21,097 nt of DNA from CAZFLY01 sp964519995 (GCA_964519995.1 CAZFLY010000049.1:1-21097), one strand, 5' to 3'; shown: positions 8,233 to 16,158, counted from the first letter of the stretch. Notes: generated by a model from the sequence alone, not told the origin. Made by a program: numbers and translations.

Positions 8233-8461
8233 TATCTACTTCTCGAACCTTCCGATAAACCGCTATTAGCAAGGTGGAACAGTGAGAATCAAAAGTCCCC
8301 GCATATCCCATAGGAAGTACATCATCTCGACAAAACCGATCCTCCCCCATAAAAACTCTTTTCTGTACACCCGCTTATTTTGCTCTTTCATGGTTTCCGT
8401 AAAATATTTTAATATTACTTGATAAAACCCGCAAATAAATTCACCCCGTGAGATCATTTTT

Positions 8462-8496
8462 CGCATTTCGTGAAGCGTGAAGCGCATCTCGTATTT
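8462..8496. repeat. 7-nt tandem array (five units)
   Basis: Read in steps of seven the sequence is CGCATTT, CGTGAAG, CGTGAAG, CGCATCT, CGTATTT: every unit begins CG and two are identical. It resembles the short tandemly repeated heptamers known from some bacterial intergenic regions. Confidence 0.6.
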
Positions 8497-8505
8497 CATA
8501 TATGG

Positions 8506-8525
8506 ATTCCCGCATTCTCGGGAAT
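8506..8525. repeat. small palindrome ATTCCCG...CGGGAAT
   Basis: A 7-bp inverted repeat (8506-8512 with 8519-8525) around a six-base loop, followed by AACAA. A similar but weaker element, TTTCGG...CCGAAA then TGAC, lies at 8943-8964. They look like short REP-type palindromes. Confidence 0.45.
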
Positions 8526-8537
8526 AACAAAGCGGAT

Positions 8538-8577
8538 TTTACCCAATGAGATAAATAAAAAAATCTCACCGGGTAAA
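8538..8577. repeat. 13-bp imperfect hairpin
   Basis: TTTACCC (8538-8544) pairs with GGGTAAA (8571-8577) and TGAGAT (8547-8552) pairs with ATCTCA (8563-8568). The only mismatch is an AA/CC internal loop, and the apical loop is a ten-base A-rich stretch. There is no T-run on either side, so it is not a standard intrinsic terminator. A second short hairpin, CGACA-TTTTT-TGTCG, follows at 8592-8606. Confidence 0.6.
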
Positions 8578-8672
8578 TGGTGGTGAGTAAACGACATTTT
8601 TTGTCGAAAAACGTGGATTTTGCTTGTTTTTTGGCGGTTTTCTAGGTAAAATATTTAGTTGACAATTTAATA

Positions 8673-8707
8673 GTGAATCGTGAATAGTTAAGCATGAATC
8701 GTAAATA
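8673..8707. repeat. 7-nt tandem array (five units)
   Basis: Units GTGAATC, GTGAATA, GTTAAGC, ATGAATC, GTAAATA. They keep the pattern purine-T-x-A-A across all five and have a sequence unlike the other arrays, but the same period of seven. Confidence 0.55.
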
Positions 8708-8865
8708 ACATATCATAAAATCCTAAGCACTTAATCCTAAAATTCAAAGTTCTTCCCCATGAGACAAGATATCTAATGTTTAAAGTCCAAAATTCTCTCC
8801 GCAGGATGCCTAATGGCAAAAAAATAACCGTAAGGAAGCTTTTTCGTTGTTTTCAGATGAAAAAC

Positions 8866-8900
8866 ACGAGATACGAACGACGAGATGCGAGCGACGGGAG
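8866..8900. repeat. 7-nt tandem array (five units)
   Basis: Units ACGAGAT, ACGAACG, ACGAGAT, GCGAGCG, ACGGGAG. The first two pairs also form a 14-nt direct repeat matching at 12 of 14 positions. Confidence 0.6.
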
Positions 8901-9051
8901 AATCGTTCGACAAATTCACCTTTTTATGCAAAACAAAGCCAATTTCGGCTGAGCCCGAAATGACGTAAGCTCTTTGAAAACAACATAATATGACGAATTT
9001 GGAGACTCGACGGCGGGGAAAAACAAAGCCAATACAAAGCCAATTTTTTCA

Positions 9052-9078
9052 CTGCTGAGAACGCTGGGTGCGCAGAGA
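9052..9078 (-). repeat. 9-nt tandem repeat (three units)
   Basis: On the minus strand the units are TCTCTGCGC, ACCCAGCGT and TCTCAGCAG, a degenerate run of period nine. It lies 48 bp from the second nonamer array at 9127-9153. Confidence 0.5.
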
Positions 9079-9126
9079 AAAAGTAGTATTTATGAAAGTG
9101 TTTGCTTAGTACAACCTCTGTCATTC

Positions 9127-9153
9127 TTCTCCGCGTTCTTTGCGATCTCCGTG
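9127..9153 (-). repeat. 9-nt tandem repeat abutting the FAD-oxidase stop
   Basis: On the minus strand the units are CACGGAGAT, CGCAAAGAA and CGCGGAGAA, starting right after the TAA stop (9155-9157) of the 962-residue oxidoreductase. The junction TAACCACGGA matches that after the GH15 gene at 5412-5421. Confidence 0.65.
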
Positions 9154-9154
9154 G

Positions 9155-12043
9155 TTAATGCTGTATTAAACAATCGGCCAGAATCTTAATCGGGTGGGTA
9201 ACGGTGCAATCGCTGATGTGCTCAATCTGCATTTTACACGCGGCGCATTCGGTCAGGACAACTTTTCCGGGATTTGCTTCTAATGCTTTTCTAAGGCTCT
9301 CGGATATTTTCGTTGATAAATCATAATTCTTCTTCTGCATTCCGAACGTGCCTGCTAAACCGCAACAGCCAGCACCAAGGTTAACAACTTTCACTCCAAA
9401 ATGGTTTTGGAGCAATTCAATCGTAGCTGTATCTTCGCCAACAGCACATAAATGGCATGGCAAATGATATACAAATTCCTCCACTACCGACTTCATCGGT
9501 GGCTTCAACTTACCCTGCCTATGCAGGTCCAACAGATAATTCATCAATTCATAAGTGTTCTGCGAGACAAGCTTTTCATCCTCACCCGCCACAAAATGCC
9601 TTAGCTCCTCTCTCAGACACAAAGCAGCACTCGGTTCGGAACAGATTATCTTGTAGCCCTGGCGCACGGCTTCAGTCAAGTGCCGCACATTATATGACAA
9701 ATCCTTCCTCGCCCTTTTCACATCGCCATAGACGACAGCCGGCAATGGCGCCGGTTGCTGCTTCGGTAAAACAACTTCAATATTGTTGTGCCTTAAGACA
9801 TCAACAACAGCAAATCCCAACTCATGGTCGTTGAAGTTTGCGTACGTATCCACAAAATATACGACCTTATCAACAGGCTTTTTTATCGGCTTGGAAGCAG
9901 CCAAATATTTGCGCCCGACTTTCAAAAACGACCTGCGCCTAAAAGCCGGCATTTTTCTGCGTCGGTCGATGCCCGTAAATTTTTCCAGCAGCCAGGCAGA
10001 ACCCGGCAGGCGCATAACGATATTAGAAATGGGCGCAAAAAAGCTGCCGAGCGCACTAAGATAGCGATTGTAACTCAGCACAGATTCCGCTCGCCGCAAT
10101 CTGCGTTTCTTAACGTATTCTGCGCGGGCTACGGTCATCAATTTAGAAATATCCACACCTGAAGGACACTGGAACTGGCAGGCTTTACAGTTGATACACA
10201 AATCCAGGAACTCTCTAAACTGTGGCGATTCAAAATCCTCATCGCTCATTTGACCTGTCGCCCAGAAGTTTAGAATGTTAGCTTTTGCACGTGAGCTGCC
10301 CATCTCTTCGCCCAAAGCGCGAAACACCGGACACATTCGCAAATCAGACTCTCTGCTAAGACACAGCCCGCACCCATAACACTGCTCGAGTTCCAGCTCA
10401 AGCTCATCTTCCTCAAATATCAAGTCACTCTTCGCTCGCTCCGGCAGGATCCTCTTTTCCCTTCGTAGGTTCTTGACCATAATATCCGGATCGTCATTTA
10501 TGATTTTGCCGGGGTTCATCACGCCTTTTGGATCGAATATATTCTTTATACTTTGCAGCACCTCATAACACTTATCCCCATACTGCTGGCGGATAAACGC
10601 TGCTCTCACCAATCCATCTGCGTGCTCACCGCTGATTGAACCGCCCAAAGACCAGGCAAGCGAAAAAACCTCGTTCGCAATAACCCTCATCTTTTCAACA
10701 TCAGCCGGGTCACCCAAATCCAGATAAGGCCTCAAATGCAGTTCACCGTCGCCCGCATGGCCATAGAAAGACATGGAGATGTCATATTTTTTCTCAATTT
10801 TCTTTAGACCGACAATGTATTCGCCCAGCTTGATGTGATCGACTGAAACATCCTCCATGAACTCCGCTGGATGTTTTCTGCTTCTTTTTCTATAGAGTAA
10901 CGGCCCGGCATCCTTGCGCAACTTCCATAATCGCGCCTGCCCCTTAGGCTCGGTTACTATCCTTCGCTCACTCGCCAGCTTGCCGACTGCTTCATTTGTG
11001 CTCTCTATTCTTTCTTTTACTTTGTCCTGTGTATCACCGGTATGTTCAACTAACAGAATCGCTGCGGCACCGGTCAGTAAAATGTCACGATATTGGGGTA
11101 AAGCGTCCAGCGCAAGGTCAATCAGAGTCCTATCCATCAGCTCACATGCAGACGCGCCGCTCTCGACAATAAGCGGAACCGCCCGCGCCATCTTCTCAAG
11201 AGAATCAAATTCAATTTGTAATAATCCTTTCGCCACAGGCAACGGCACGGTCTGCAGCATTATCTTAGTAAAGATTGCAAGCGTGCCCTCGGAGCCTGCC
11301 AATAAACGCGCCAAGTCTATCCTGCCATCGTGTGAAATGCCTGCGATGTTGTATCCACTTCGATTCCGGCTGGTCTTTGGCAAAGACTTAGCTATTATCG
11401 CCTCATTTTCCACAAGAACGGACGTACATTTCTTTGCAATTGAACCAACCTCGTCGTCCTGTGCTTGCTTTACACTAAAATCATTTTTGAATTCAACTAG
11501 GCCGCCGTCGGCCAAAATTCCTTCGACACTGACAACATAGTCGCCAATATGGCCGTACACAAGCGAGTGCATGCCGGTAGCATTATTAGCAACACAACCG
11601 CCGACTGTTGCTCGATTAGAGCTGGAAGGGTCCGGCCCAATCCGTCGGCCGAAGTCTGCCAGACGTTCATTCAGGTCATCAAGCACTACACCCGGCTCGC
11701 ACACAACGATAGCTCCGTTATCAGCAACATTAATAATCCTTCTCATGTACTGTGTCATATCGAAGACAATACCACTGCACAGCGACTCCCCCGCCAGACC
11801 GCTGCCGGCTCCGCGCGCAGCAACCGGAACACCGTTCGCGGCAGCATAGTTGATAACGGCAACAATATCGTTAGCGTCATGCGGAGCAACGACACATTGG
11901 GGTACTATCCTGTAAATGCTCGCATCGGTGCTATAGGCGGCTCTGTGCAGCACATCGGCAAAAACATCACCTCGAACAACCTTTGCCAGGTCATCTGCAA
12001 CTTGTGATGGTCCAGTGTTCATTATTTTGTTTCTGTGCCTCAC
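9155..12043 (-). CDS. FAD-linked oxidase fused to Fe-S and CCG domains (D-lactate/2-hydroxyacid dehydrogenase type)
   Basis: A 962-residue fusion. Residues 40-180 are a FAD_binding_4 domain (AARGAGSGLAGES, 75-87; SSNRATVGGCVANNATG, 141-157). Residues 220-515 are the FAD oxidase C-terminal domain (YGHAGDGELHLRP, 427-439; SISGEHADGLVR, 469-480). Two ferredoxin-type clusters follow: C555, C558, C561, C571 and C616, C619, C622, C626. Two GlpC-like CCG halves end the protein. The second is intact (PCHLC at 862-866, GCCGLAG at 892-898, ECAAC at 932-936). In the first, QQPAPLP stands where CCGLP is usual and EPSAAL where PSCxL is usual, so its cysteines are lost. It would oxidise a 2-hydroxyacid such as D-lactate at the membrane and pass electrons through Fe-S centres. 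The start is GTG; an ATG seven codons in is possible. It follows mlaF by 34 bp. Confidence 0.9.
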   Translation of the reverse strand: MRHRNKIMNTGPSQVADDLAKVVRGDVFADVLHRAAYSTDASIYRIVPQCVVAPHDANDIVAVINYAAANGVPVAARGAGSGLAGESLCSGIVFDMTQYMRRIINVADNGAIVVCEPGVVLDDLNERLADFGRRIGPDPSSSNRATVGGCVANNATGMHSLVYGHIGDYVVSVEGILADGGLVEFKNDFSVKQAQDDEVGSIAKKCTSVLVENEAIIAKSLPKTSRNRSGYNIAGISHDGRIDLARLLAGSEGTLAIFTKIMLQTVPLPVAKGLLQIEFDSLEKMARAVPLIVESGASACELMDRTLIDLALDALPQYRDILLTGAAAILLVEHTGDTQDKVKERIESTNEAVGKLASERRIVTEPKGQARLWKLRKDAGPLLYRKRSRKHPAEFMEDVSVDHIKLGEYIVGLKKIEKKYDISMSFYGHAGDGELHLRPYLDLGDPADVEKMRVIANEVFSLAWSLGGSISGEHADGLVRAAFIRQQYGDKCYEVLQSIKNIFDPKGVMNPGKIINDDPDIMVKNLRREKRILPERAKSDLIFEEDELELELEQCYGCGLCLSRESDLRMCPVFRALGEEMGSSRAKANILNFWATGQMSDEDFESPQFREFLDLCINCKACQFQCPSGVDISKLMTVARAEYVKKRRLRRAESVLSYNRYLSALGSFFAPISNIVMRLPGSAWLLEKFTGIDRRRKMPAFRRRSFLKVGRKYLAASKPIKKPVDKVVYFVDTYANFNDHELGFAVVDVLRHNNIEVVLPKQQPAPLPAVVYGDVKRARKDLSYNVRHLTEAVRQGYKIICSEPSAALCLREELRHFVAGEDEKLVSQNTYELMNYLLDLHRQGKLKPPMKSVVEEFVYHLPCHLCAVGEDTATIELLQNHFGVKVVNLGAGCCGLAGTFGMQKKNYDLSTKISESLRKALEANPGKVVLTECAACKMQIEHISDCTVTHPIKILADCLIQH

Positions 12044-12077
12044 GCTCTTGTGCTCTTATGCGCTTGTGTCCTTGGGC

Positions 12078-12935
12078 CTATTGCTGGAAATCACGAGGCA
12101 GAAACTGGGCTTGGGAAATGGCTCCGCTCATTCTCAGGACTGCAAGGTCATCCTCACTTACCTGTCCATTAATGAATTGTTGAACAACAGGATGGGGATG
12201 GTTACGAATATGATCCGCGTCACCATCGGCAATAATCTTGCCGTTATGCAGCATAATTATGCGGTCTGCAATCTTGTATGCGCTTACCATGTCATGGGTA
12301 ACAACAATCGTCGTTACACCCAGCTCTCTTTGCAACTTCAGGATAAGCTCGTTGATTATATCCGCACGAATAGGGTCCAGACCTGTGGTCGGCTCATCAT
12401 ATAAAATAATTTCCGGATTCAGCGCGATCGCCCGTGCCAACGCCACTCTCTTCTTTTGGCCACCGGAGAGTTTGGCCGGATAGTAGTTCTGAAATCCATC
12501 GAGACCGACCATCGCCAGTTTGGTCTTGATAAGTTCTTCTACCTGCCTCCAGTCTGTTATTTCGTAGTGCTGTTTTATCGGAAAAATGATGTTTTCCGCA
12601 ACGCTAAGACTGTCGAACAACGCTCCTCCCTGGAAAAGAAAACCATAGTGAGTTCGTATTTTATTCAGTTCACCTTCGTTTAGATTGTCAATTCGCTGCT
12701 TTTTGAAATAGACTTCGCCCGAAGTCGGCCTCAACAGAACGATGAGATGCTTTATCAAGACGGTCTTACCGCAGCCGCTCGGCCCAATTACAACAGTCGT
12801 CTTACCTTTCTCTATTGAAAGAGTAATATCATCCAGAACAAGATTGGACCCGAACTTCTTCGTCAAGTTCTTAATCCTGAGAACGCCGTTACTACCACTA
12901 ACTTGCGATTTGTCTTTCGGATTCTCTTCTGCCAC
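12078..12935 (-). CDS. mlaF: ABC transporter ATP-binding protein, MlaF/Ttg2A type
   Basis: A 285-residue ABC ATPase. Walker A GPSGCGKT (51-58), Q-loop FQGGALFDSLSV (with Gln102), signature KLSGGQKKR (155-163), Walker B IILYDEPTTGLDP (177-189) and the H-loop VVTHDM. The sequence GALFDSLSVAENI after the Q-loop is characteristic of the MlaF subfamily, which powers phospholipid movement between the inner and outer membranes. The start is GTG with a GAGAG-type ribosome binding site. It sits 39 bp downstream of the permease gene, a normal operon spacing. Its usual third partner, the MCE-domain protein MlaD, is not next to it. The first 15 or so residues form a polar extension before the ABC core. 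Confidence 0.93.
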   Translation of the reverse strand: MAEENPKDKSQVSGSNGVLRIKNLTKKFGSNLVLDDITLSIEKGKTTVVIGPSGCGKTVLIKHLIVLLRPTSGEVYFKKQRIDNLNEGELNKIRTHYGFLFQGGALFDSLSVAENIIFPIKQHYEITDWRQVEELIKTKLAMVGLDGFQNYYPAKLSGGQKKRVALARAIALNPEIILYDEPTTGLDPIRADIINELILKLQRELGVTTIVVTHDMVSAYKIADRIIMLHNGKIIADGDADHIRNHPHPVVQQFINGQVSEDDLAVLRMSGAISQAQFLPRDFQQ

Positions 12936-12974
12936 TTGTTACTCTCTCATCTGGAGGTTAAGGGCCCTGAATTC

Positions 12975-13808
12975 TCAGCCAACCAGGCTTCTAAACGGCC
13001 AAAAAGTATTGTAAATGGCTTTGAAAATAACCGCCAGTGCAAAGTCCAGCGCCAATATCGAGATAAAACTTGCCACAAATGCTTCTGTACATGCCTGACC
13101 GACGCCGTGCGCACCCTCTTTGCAGGTAAAGCCCTTGTAACAACTAATAACAGCAATAGCTCCCCCGAAGAAAAATCCCTTCACAACTCCAACCGACAAA
13201 TCCCACAGCTCAACTCCATACGCACTAAACGTCCAGTATGCACTGGCATTAATCCCCAGTTGCAGAACGCTAACGAAATAGCCGCCAATAATGCCCATCA
13301 AATCAGCGTAGATGATAAGAAAAGGCGTAAGCAGCAAAGACGCCAGAAGCCGCGGCGCAACCAGATACCATATTGGGTCTGTGCCCATACTCCTGACCGC
13401 GTCGATTTGTTCGGTGACATTCATCGTTCCTAACTCAGCGGTTAAAGCCCCTCCAATCCGCCCTGCCAACATAACCGCAGCGAGTACCGGTCCTAATTCT
13501 TTTACTACTGAAATGTTTATCAGAACACCTAAGTGCTCTTCGAGCCCCATACCGGCGAGCTGATCGTACGCCTGTACCGCTAACGTCATGCCGACAAACG
13601 CCCCCGTTATCATAATGACAGGAACGCTGCGCACTCCGATTATGTGCATTTGCGTCCATATCAGCGGATACGTTCGGCTTCTGGCGCAGCTCCGCGCCGA
13701 GGTAACAAGTGTCTGCCAGAAAAATCTTCCAAACCGTCCAGCGTTACCTATGTCTTGTATAGATTTGGCCCCGAGCGCCGCAAGTCTGGTTCCAACTGCC
13801 GTGTTCAT
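12975..13808 (-). CDS. mlaE: MlaE-family ABC transporter permease
   Basis: An MlaE/YrbE permease with several hydrophobic membrane segments. Family hallmarks are SVPVIMITGAFVGMTLAVQ, ELGPVLAAVMLAGRIGGALT, the elbow EIDAVRSMGTDP-like stretch (here EQIDAVRSMGTDPIWYLVAPR) and the C-terminal YKGFTCKEGAHGVGQACTEA. It would form the inner-membrane channel for lipid transport with MlaF. The longest frame begins at 13829, but the Met eight codons in (13808) has GGAGG six bases upstream while 13829 has none, so I place the start at 13808 (277 residues). It heads the minus-strand run mlaE-mlaF-oxidoreductase and is separated from the GH130 gene by 107-130 bp. Confidence 0.92.
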   Translation of the reverse strand: MNTAVGTRLAALGAKSIQDIGNAGRFGRFFWQTLVTSARSCARSRTYPLIWTQMHIIGVRSVPVIMITGAFVGMTLAVQAYDQLAGMGLEEHLGVLINISVVKELGPVLAAVMLAGRIGGALTAELGTMNVTEQIDAVRSMGTDPIWYLVAPRLLASLLLTPFLIIYADLMGIIGGYFVSVLQLGINASAYWTFSAYGVELWDLSVGVVKGFFFGGAIAVISCYKGFTCKEGAHGVGQACTEAFVASFISILALDFALAVIFKAIYNTFWPFRSLVG

Positions 13809-13814
13809 AGTCTG

Positions 13815-13819
13815 CCTCC
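13815..13819 (-). promoter_or_regulatory. GGAGG ribosome binding site of mlaE
   Basis: A perfect GGAGG six bases before the ATG at 13808 on the minus strand. It decides between two in-frame starts and trims seven residues from the longest frame. Confidence 0.75.
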
Positions 13820-13936
13820 AATAAGCCATTGTCAGTCTGACTACATACGAATATCCATTCGCAATTCAATGAACAATTGTAGATAATCGCCGATGAGTAA
13901 TCAACAATCAATTGAAGGTCTCTTGGCCTACCTTAA

Positions 13937-15124
13937 CTAAACGTGACCCATTAGCTCCAGATTTCTGGCGATCAAGTCTATCCTCTGAGAAACACAGAAA
14001 GAGGAACGCAAACCATCTTCGGGCGTGTTTATCACATAATCCAACAGCTTCTCTACGGTACCGATAGCAACATGCATGCGCGTATCGGATGAGCCGTAGT
14101 AGATGAAAAGCTCACCATTATCTCGGGCTACCCAGCCGTTGCTGAAGACTACGTTCGAGACATCGCCGATGCGTTCATCCCCTTGTGGCGCTAACAAATA
14201 ACCTCCCGGAGTATGTGTGACCTTCCAAGGCTCATCGAGATTTGTCAAAAAGGCGTAAAGAACGTATCGCAGGCCAGCGGCGCACGCCCGCACGCCGTGG
14301 GCCAGTTGCAGCCAGCCTTGGTCGGTCTTGATAGGTGCGGGTCCCAGCCCATTTTTGACCTCCTTTATAGTGTGGTACATTCGGTCATCGACAATTTCTT
14401 CGTGGTCGATGATGGCGTGTTCTATATCCTCCGCAAGTCCCCAGCCAATTCCACCACCGGAACCGGCCTCAATGAAACCTTCCTGTGGGCGCGTGTAAAA
14501 GGCATACCTGCCCTCAACGAACTCAGGATGCAGAACAACATTTCGCTGCTGTTGAGAATTGGTCTTCAGATCATCGAGCCTCTCCCACTTCTTGAGGTCC
14601 TTCGTGCGTGCGATACCACACTTTGCAATCGCCGACGACAAGTCACCTCTCGGGGCGTTGGGGTCTTTTCTTTCCGTGCAGAACAGTCCGTAAATCCAGC
14701 CGTCTTGATGCTTCGTCAGTCGCATGTCGTAAACATTAACATCCGGCTCGTCTGTCTCAGGCATCTTAATCGGATAATCCCAGAACCGAAAATTGTCGAT
14801 GCCGTTTTTGCTTTCGGCCACAGCGAAGAAGCTCTTGCGGTCGTATCCCTCCACACGAGCTACGAGGCATATCTTGCCGTCCAACTCGATCGCTCCGGCG
14901 TTGAAGGCGCTGTTGATACCCATTCGCGTCATCAGGTGCGGATTGGCCTTTGGGTTCAGATCATATCTCCAGAAAATTGGCGTATGCTCAGCCGTCAAAA
15001 CAGGATATTTGTACCGGTCAAGGATACCATTCCCGCCTTCGATTCTAACGTTGCTGCGCTTGATTAGCTTTTCATGATCGTCGAAAAGAGACTTTACTTC
15101 TCTTTCAAATGCTTCTTTTTTCAT
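13937..15124 (-). CDS. GH130 phosphorylase, 4-O-beta-D-mannosyl-D-glucose phosphorylase type
   Basis: A 395-residue, full-length GH130 enzyme with no signal peptide. Motifs of the GH130_1 group are NPHLMTRMGINSAFNAGAI (61-79), VNVYDMRLT (129-137) with the candidate catalytic Asp133, NVVLHPEFV, the Gly-rich GSGGGIGWGLA, and GDERIGDVSNVVFSNGW. These enzymes split mannosyl-beta-1,4-glucose with phosphate into mannose 1-phosphate and glucose. Its ATG overlaps the TGA of the epimerase gene by ATGA, so the two are translationally coupled. The pairing is functionally coherent: the epimerase converts mannobiose to mannosylglucose, which this enzyme then cleaves. Mannosyl-N-glycan or other beta-mannoside substrates are possible alternatives within the family. 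Confidence 0.92.
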   Translation of the reverse strand: MKKEAFEREVKSLFDDHEKLIKRSNVRIEGGNGILDRYKYPVLTAEHTPIFWRYDLNPKANPHLMTRMGINSAFNAGAIELDGKICLVARVEGYDRKSFFAVAESKNGIDNFRFWDYPIKMPETDEPDVNVYDMRLTKHQDGWIYGLFCTERKDPNAPRGDLSSAIAKCGIARTKDLKKWERLDDLKTNSQQQRNVVLHPEFVEGRYAFYTRPQEGFIEAGSGGGIGWGLAEDIEHAIIDHEEIVDDRMYHTIKEVKNGLGPAPIKTDQGWLQLAHGVRACAAGLRYVLYAFLTNLDEPWKVTHTPGGYLLAPQGDERIGDVSNVVFSNGWVARDNGELFIYYGSSDTRMHVAIGTVEKLLDYVINTPEDGLRSSFCVSQRIDLIARNLELMGHV

Positions 15125-16107
15125 GCGCCTTGACCACCTTTTTTAATAACTTGCAGTCTTTTGATCGTCTCCAGACAGGCCCTGCTATTGTGATATGGGC
15201 ATTTCCATTCTGATACCTTGGGCTCCTGTAGATCGGGTGTACCATCGCGGGCCACACGCCAGAACCATTCGCCATGCGTTCGATCGATGATGCGCTGCTG
15301 GACAAATTCCCAACACTCCAAAGCGGCTCTAAAGAAATCTTCTTGACCGGAGAGTTGGTAGGCATTCAGAAATCCGACAACAGCCTCGGCCTGGGTCCAC
15401 CACTCTTTATTTGCATCGATGACTTTCCCATCTTTTTCCTCATAGAAAAGTCCACCATCATCATCGAGTCCCTGTTCGTACACAGCCTCCGCCATCTTAA
15501 GGGCAATGTCTTTAACCTCATGGACTAATTCCGGTTGATCAAGGAGTTCTGCCGCTTCACAAAGCAGCCAACTACCCTCAACATCATGACCAAATGAGAT
15601 TATATCCTTGGTCGAATGCCACTGTTCATCGAAGAACAACTTGAAATGAAAGCTCTCTGAGTTGATGATATGTTTTTGGAAAATATCAATAAGCTCTTCC
15701 AATCTCGTCCTTAGCTTTTCGTCTTTCCAGGCACGATACAGGTTTGTATATGCCTCAAGCAGATGAAGATGCGTATTCATAGTTTTTTTCTCTTGTGCAT
15801 CGCCGGTTGCCAGCATTGCCTTTTCAGCGGCTGACCAATCTCGGTCGAACGTCTCAAAGTAGCCTTTGTTCGCATCATCGTGACAGTGCTTCTCGATCAG
15901 GTAAAAAAGCTCCTTTGCCTTCTCGATCGCAGCGCTGTCTCCGGTAGCAAGGTAATACTCCGATAGGCCATAAATAAGAAACGACTGACCGTACAACTCT
16001 TTGCTGTCATCCATCGCTTTACCCCTGTGGTCGAGCAACCAACACGCACCCCCATACTGCTTGTCCACAAAGTTCTGCATCAGATAATCAAAGGAACGCT
16101 TGGCCAT
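15121..16107 (-). CDS. cellobiose/mannobiose 2-epimerase (AGE family), part downstream of an in-frame TAG
   Basis: This 328-residue frame is the main body of an N-acylglucosamine/cellobiose 2-epimerase, an (alpha/alpha)6 barrel. The expected catalytic and binding residues are present: NTHLHLLEAY, SFGHDVEGSWLL and KCPYHNSRACLE, each carrying one of the conserved His residues, plus WWTQAEAV. The frame continues upstream through TFSAAYRLDKNDEYFE to a TAG (16156-16158); the missing first 63 residues are in the same frame beyond it. With the start at 16347 the intact gene would encode 408 residues, the usual family size. Without the N-terminal helices the barrel would be incomplete. The ATG at 16107 has no good ribosome binding site, so it is likely an artefact of the break. 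The TGA stop overlaps the GH130 start. Confidence 0.85.
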   Translation of the reverse strand: MAKRSFDYLMQNFVDKQYGGACWLLDHRGKAMDDSKELYGQSFLIYGLSEYYLATGDSAAIEKAKELFYLIEKHCHDDANKGYFETFDRDWSAAEKAMLATGDAQEKKTMNTHLHLLEAYTNLYRAWKDEKLRTRLEELIDIFQKHIINSESFHFKLFFDEQWHSTKDIISFGHDVEGSWLLCEAAELLDQPELVHEVKDIALKMAEAVYEQGLDDDGGLFYEEKDGKVIDANKEWWTQAEAVVGFLNAYQLSGQEDFFRAALECWEFVQQRIIDRTHGEWFWRVARDGTPDLQEPKVSEWKCPYHNSRACLETIKRLQVIKKGGQGA

Positions 16108-16155
16108 CTCAAAATATTCGTCGTTTTTATCAAGTCGGTAGGCTGCTGAGAACGT

Positions 16156-16158
16156 CTA
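16156..16158 (-). other. in-frame TAG at a conserved Trp of the epimerase
   Basis: The frame reads KGLVLNARIL, TAG, TFSAAYR. In cellobiose 2-epimerases this segment normally reads ARILWTFSAAYR, so TAG replaces TGG by one G-to-A change (codon 64 when counted from 16347). Confidence 0.8.

Larger units (their letters stand above)
8233..9154. other. 922-bp gene-free, repeat-rich spacer
   Basis: No convincing coding frame on either strand. The stretch is AT-rich and is built of several short tandem arrays (7-nt units at 8462-8496, 8673-8707 and 8866-8900; 9-nt units at 9052-9078 and 9127-9153), a 13-bp hairpin (8538-8577), small palindromes (8506-8525, 8943-8960) and three copies of ACAAAGCCAAT (8932-8942, 9022-9032, 9034-9044). 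It must contain the promoter of the minus-strand TIR-STAND gene, but I cannot place it. Confidence 0.7.

Noticed and set aside
8266..8499. 77-codon minus-strand frame upstream of the TIR-STAND gene
   Set aside because: Its first codons are simply the translated 7-nt repeat, there is no ribosome binding site, and the composition is unlike the real genes.
8659..8690. TTGACA followed by AT-rich sequence as a + strand promoter
   Set aside because: No acceptable -10 box at 16-18 bp and no gene downstream on that strand.
8462..9153. CRISPR array
   Set aside because: The repeats are 7 or 9 nt without unique spacers of regular length, and no cas gene is present.
10914..11540. 208-codon + strand frame inside the FAD-oxidase gene
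   Set aside because: Antisense shadow of a long gene with all expected family motifs; Ser/Arg/Thr-rich composition typical of such shadows.
14213..15067. 284-codon + strand frame opposite GH130
   Set aside because: Fully contained antisense to a gene with clear GH130 motifs; no ribosome binding site or recognisable domain.
1037..16158. Genome-wide reassignment of TAG or TAA to sense
   Set aside because: TAG ends amrS and the TPR frame, and TAA ends several intact genes at the expected lengths, so local mutation explains the in-frame stops better.
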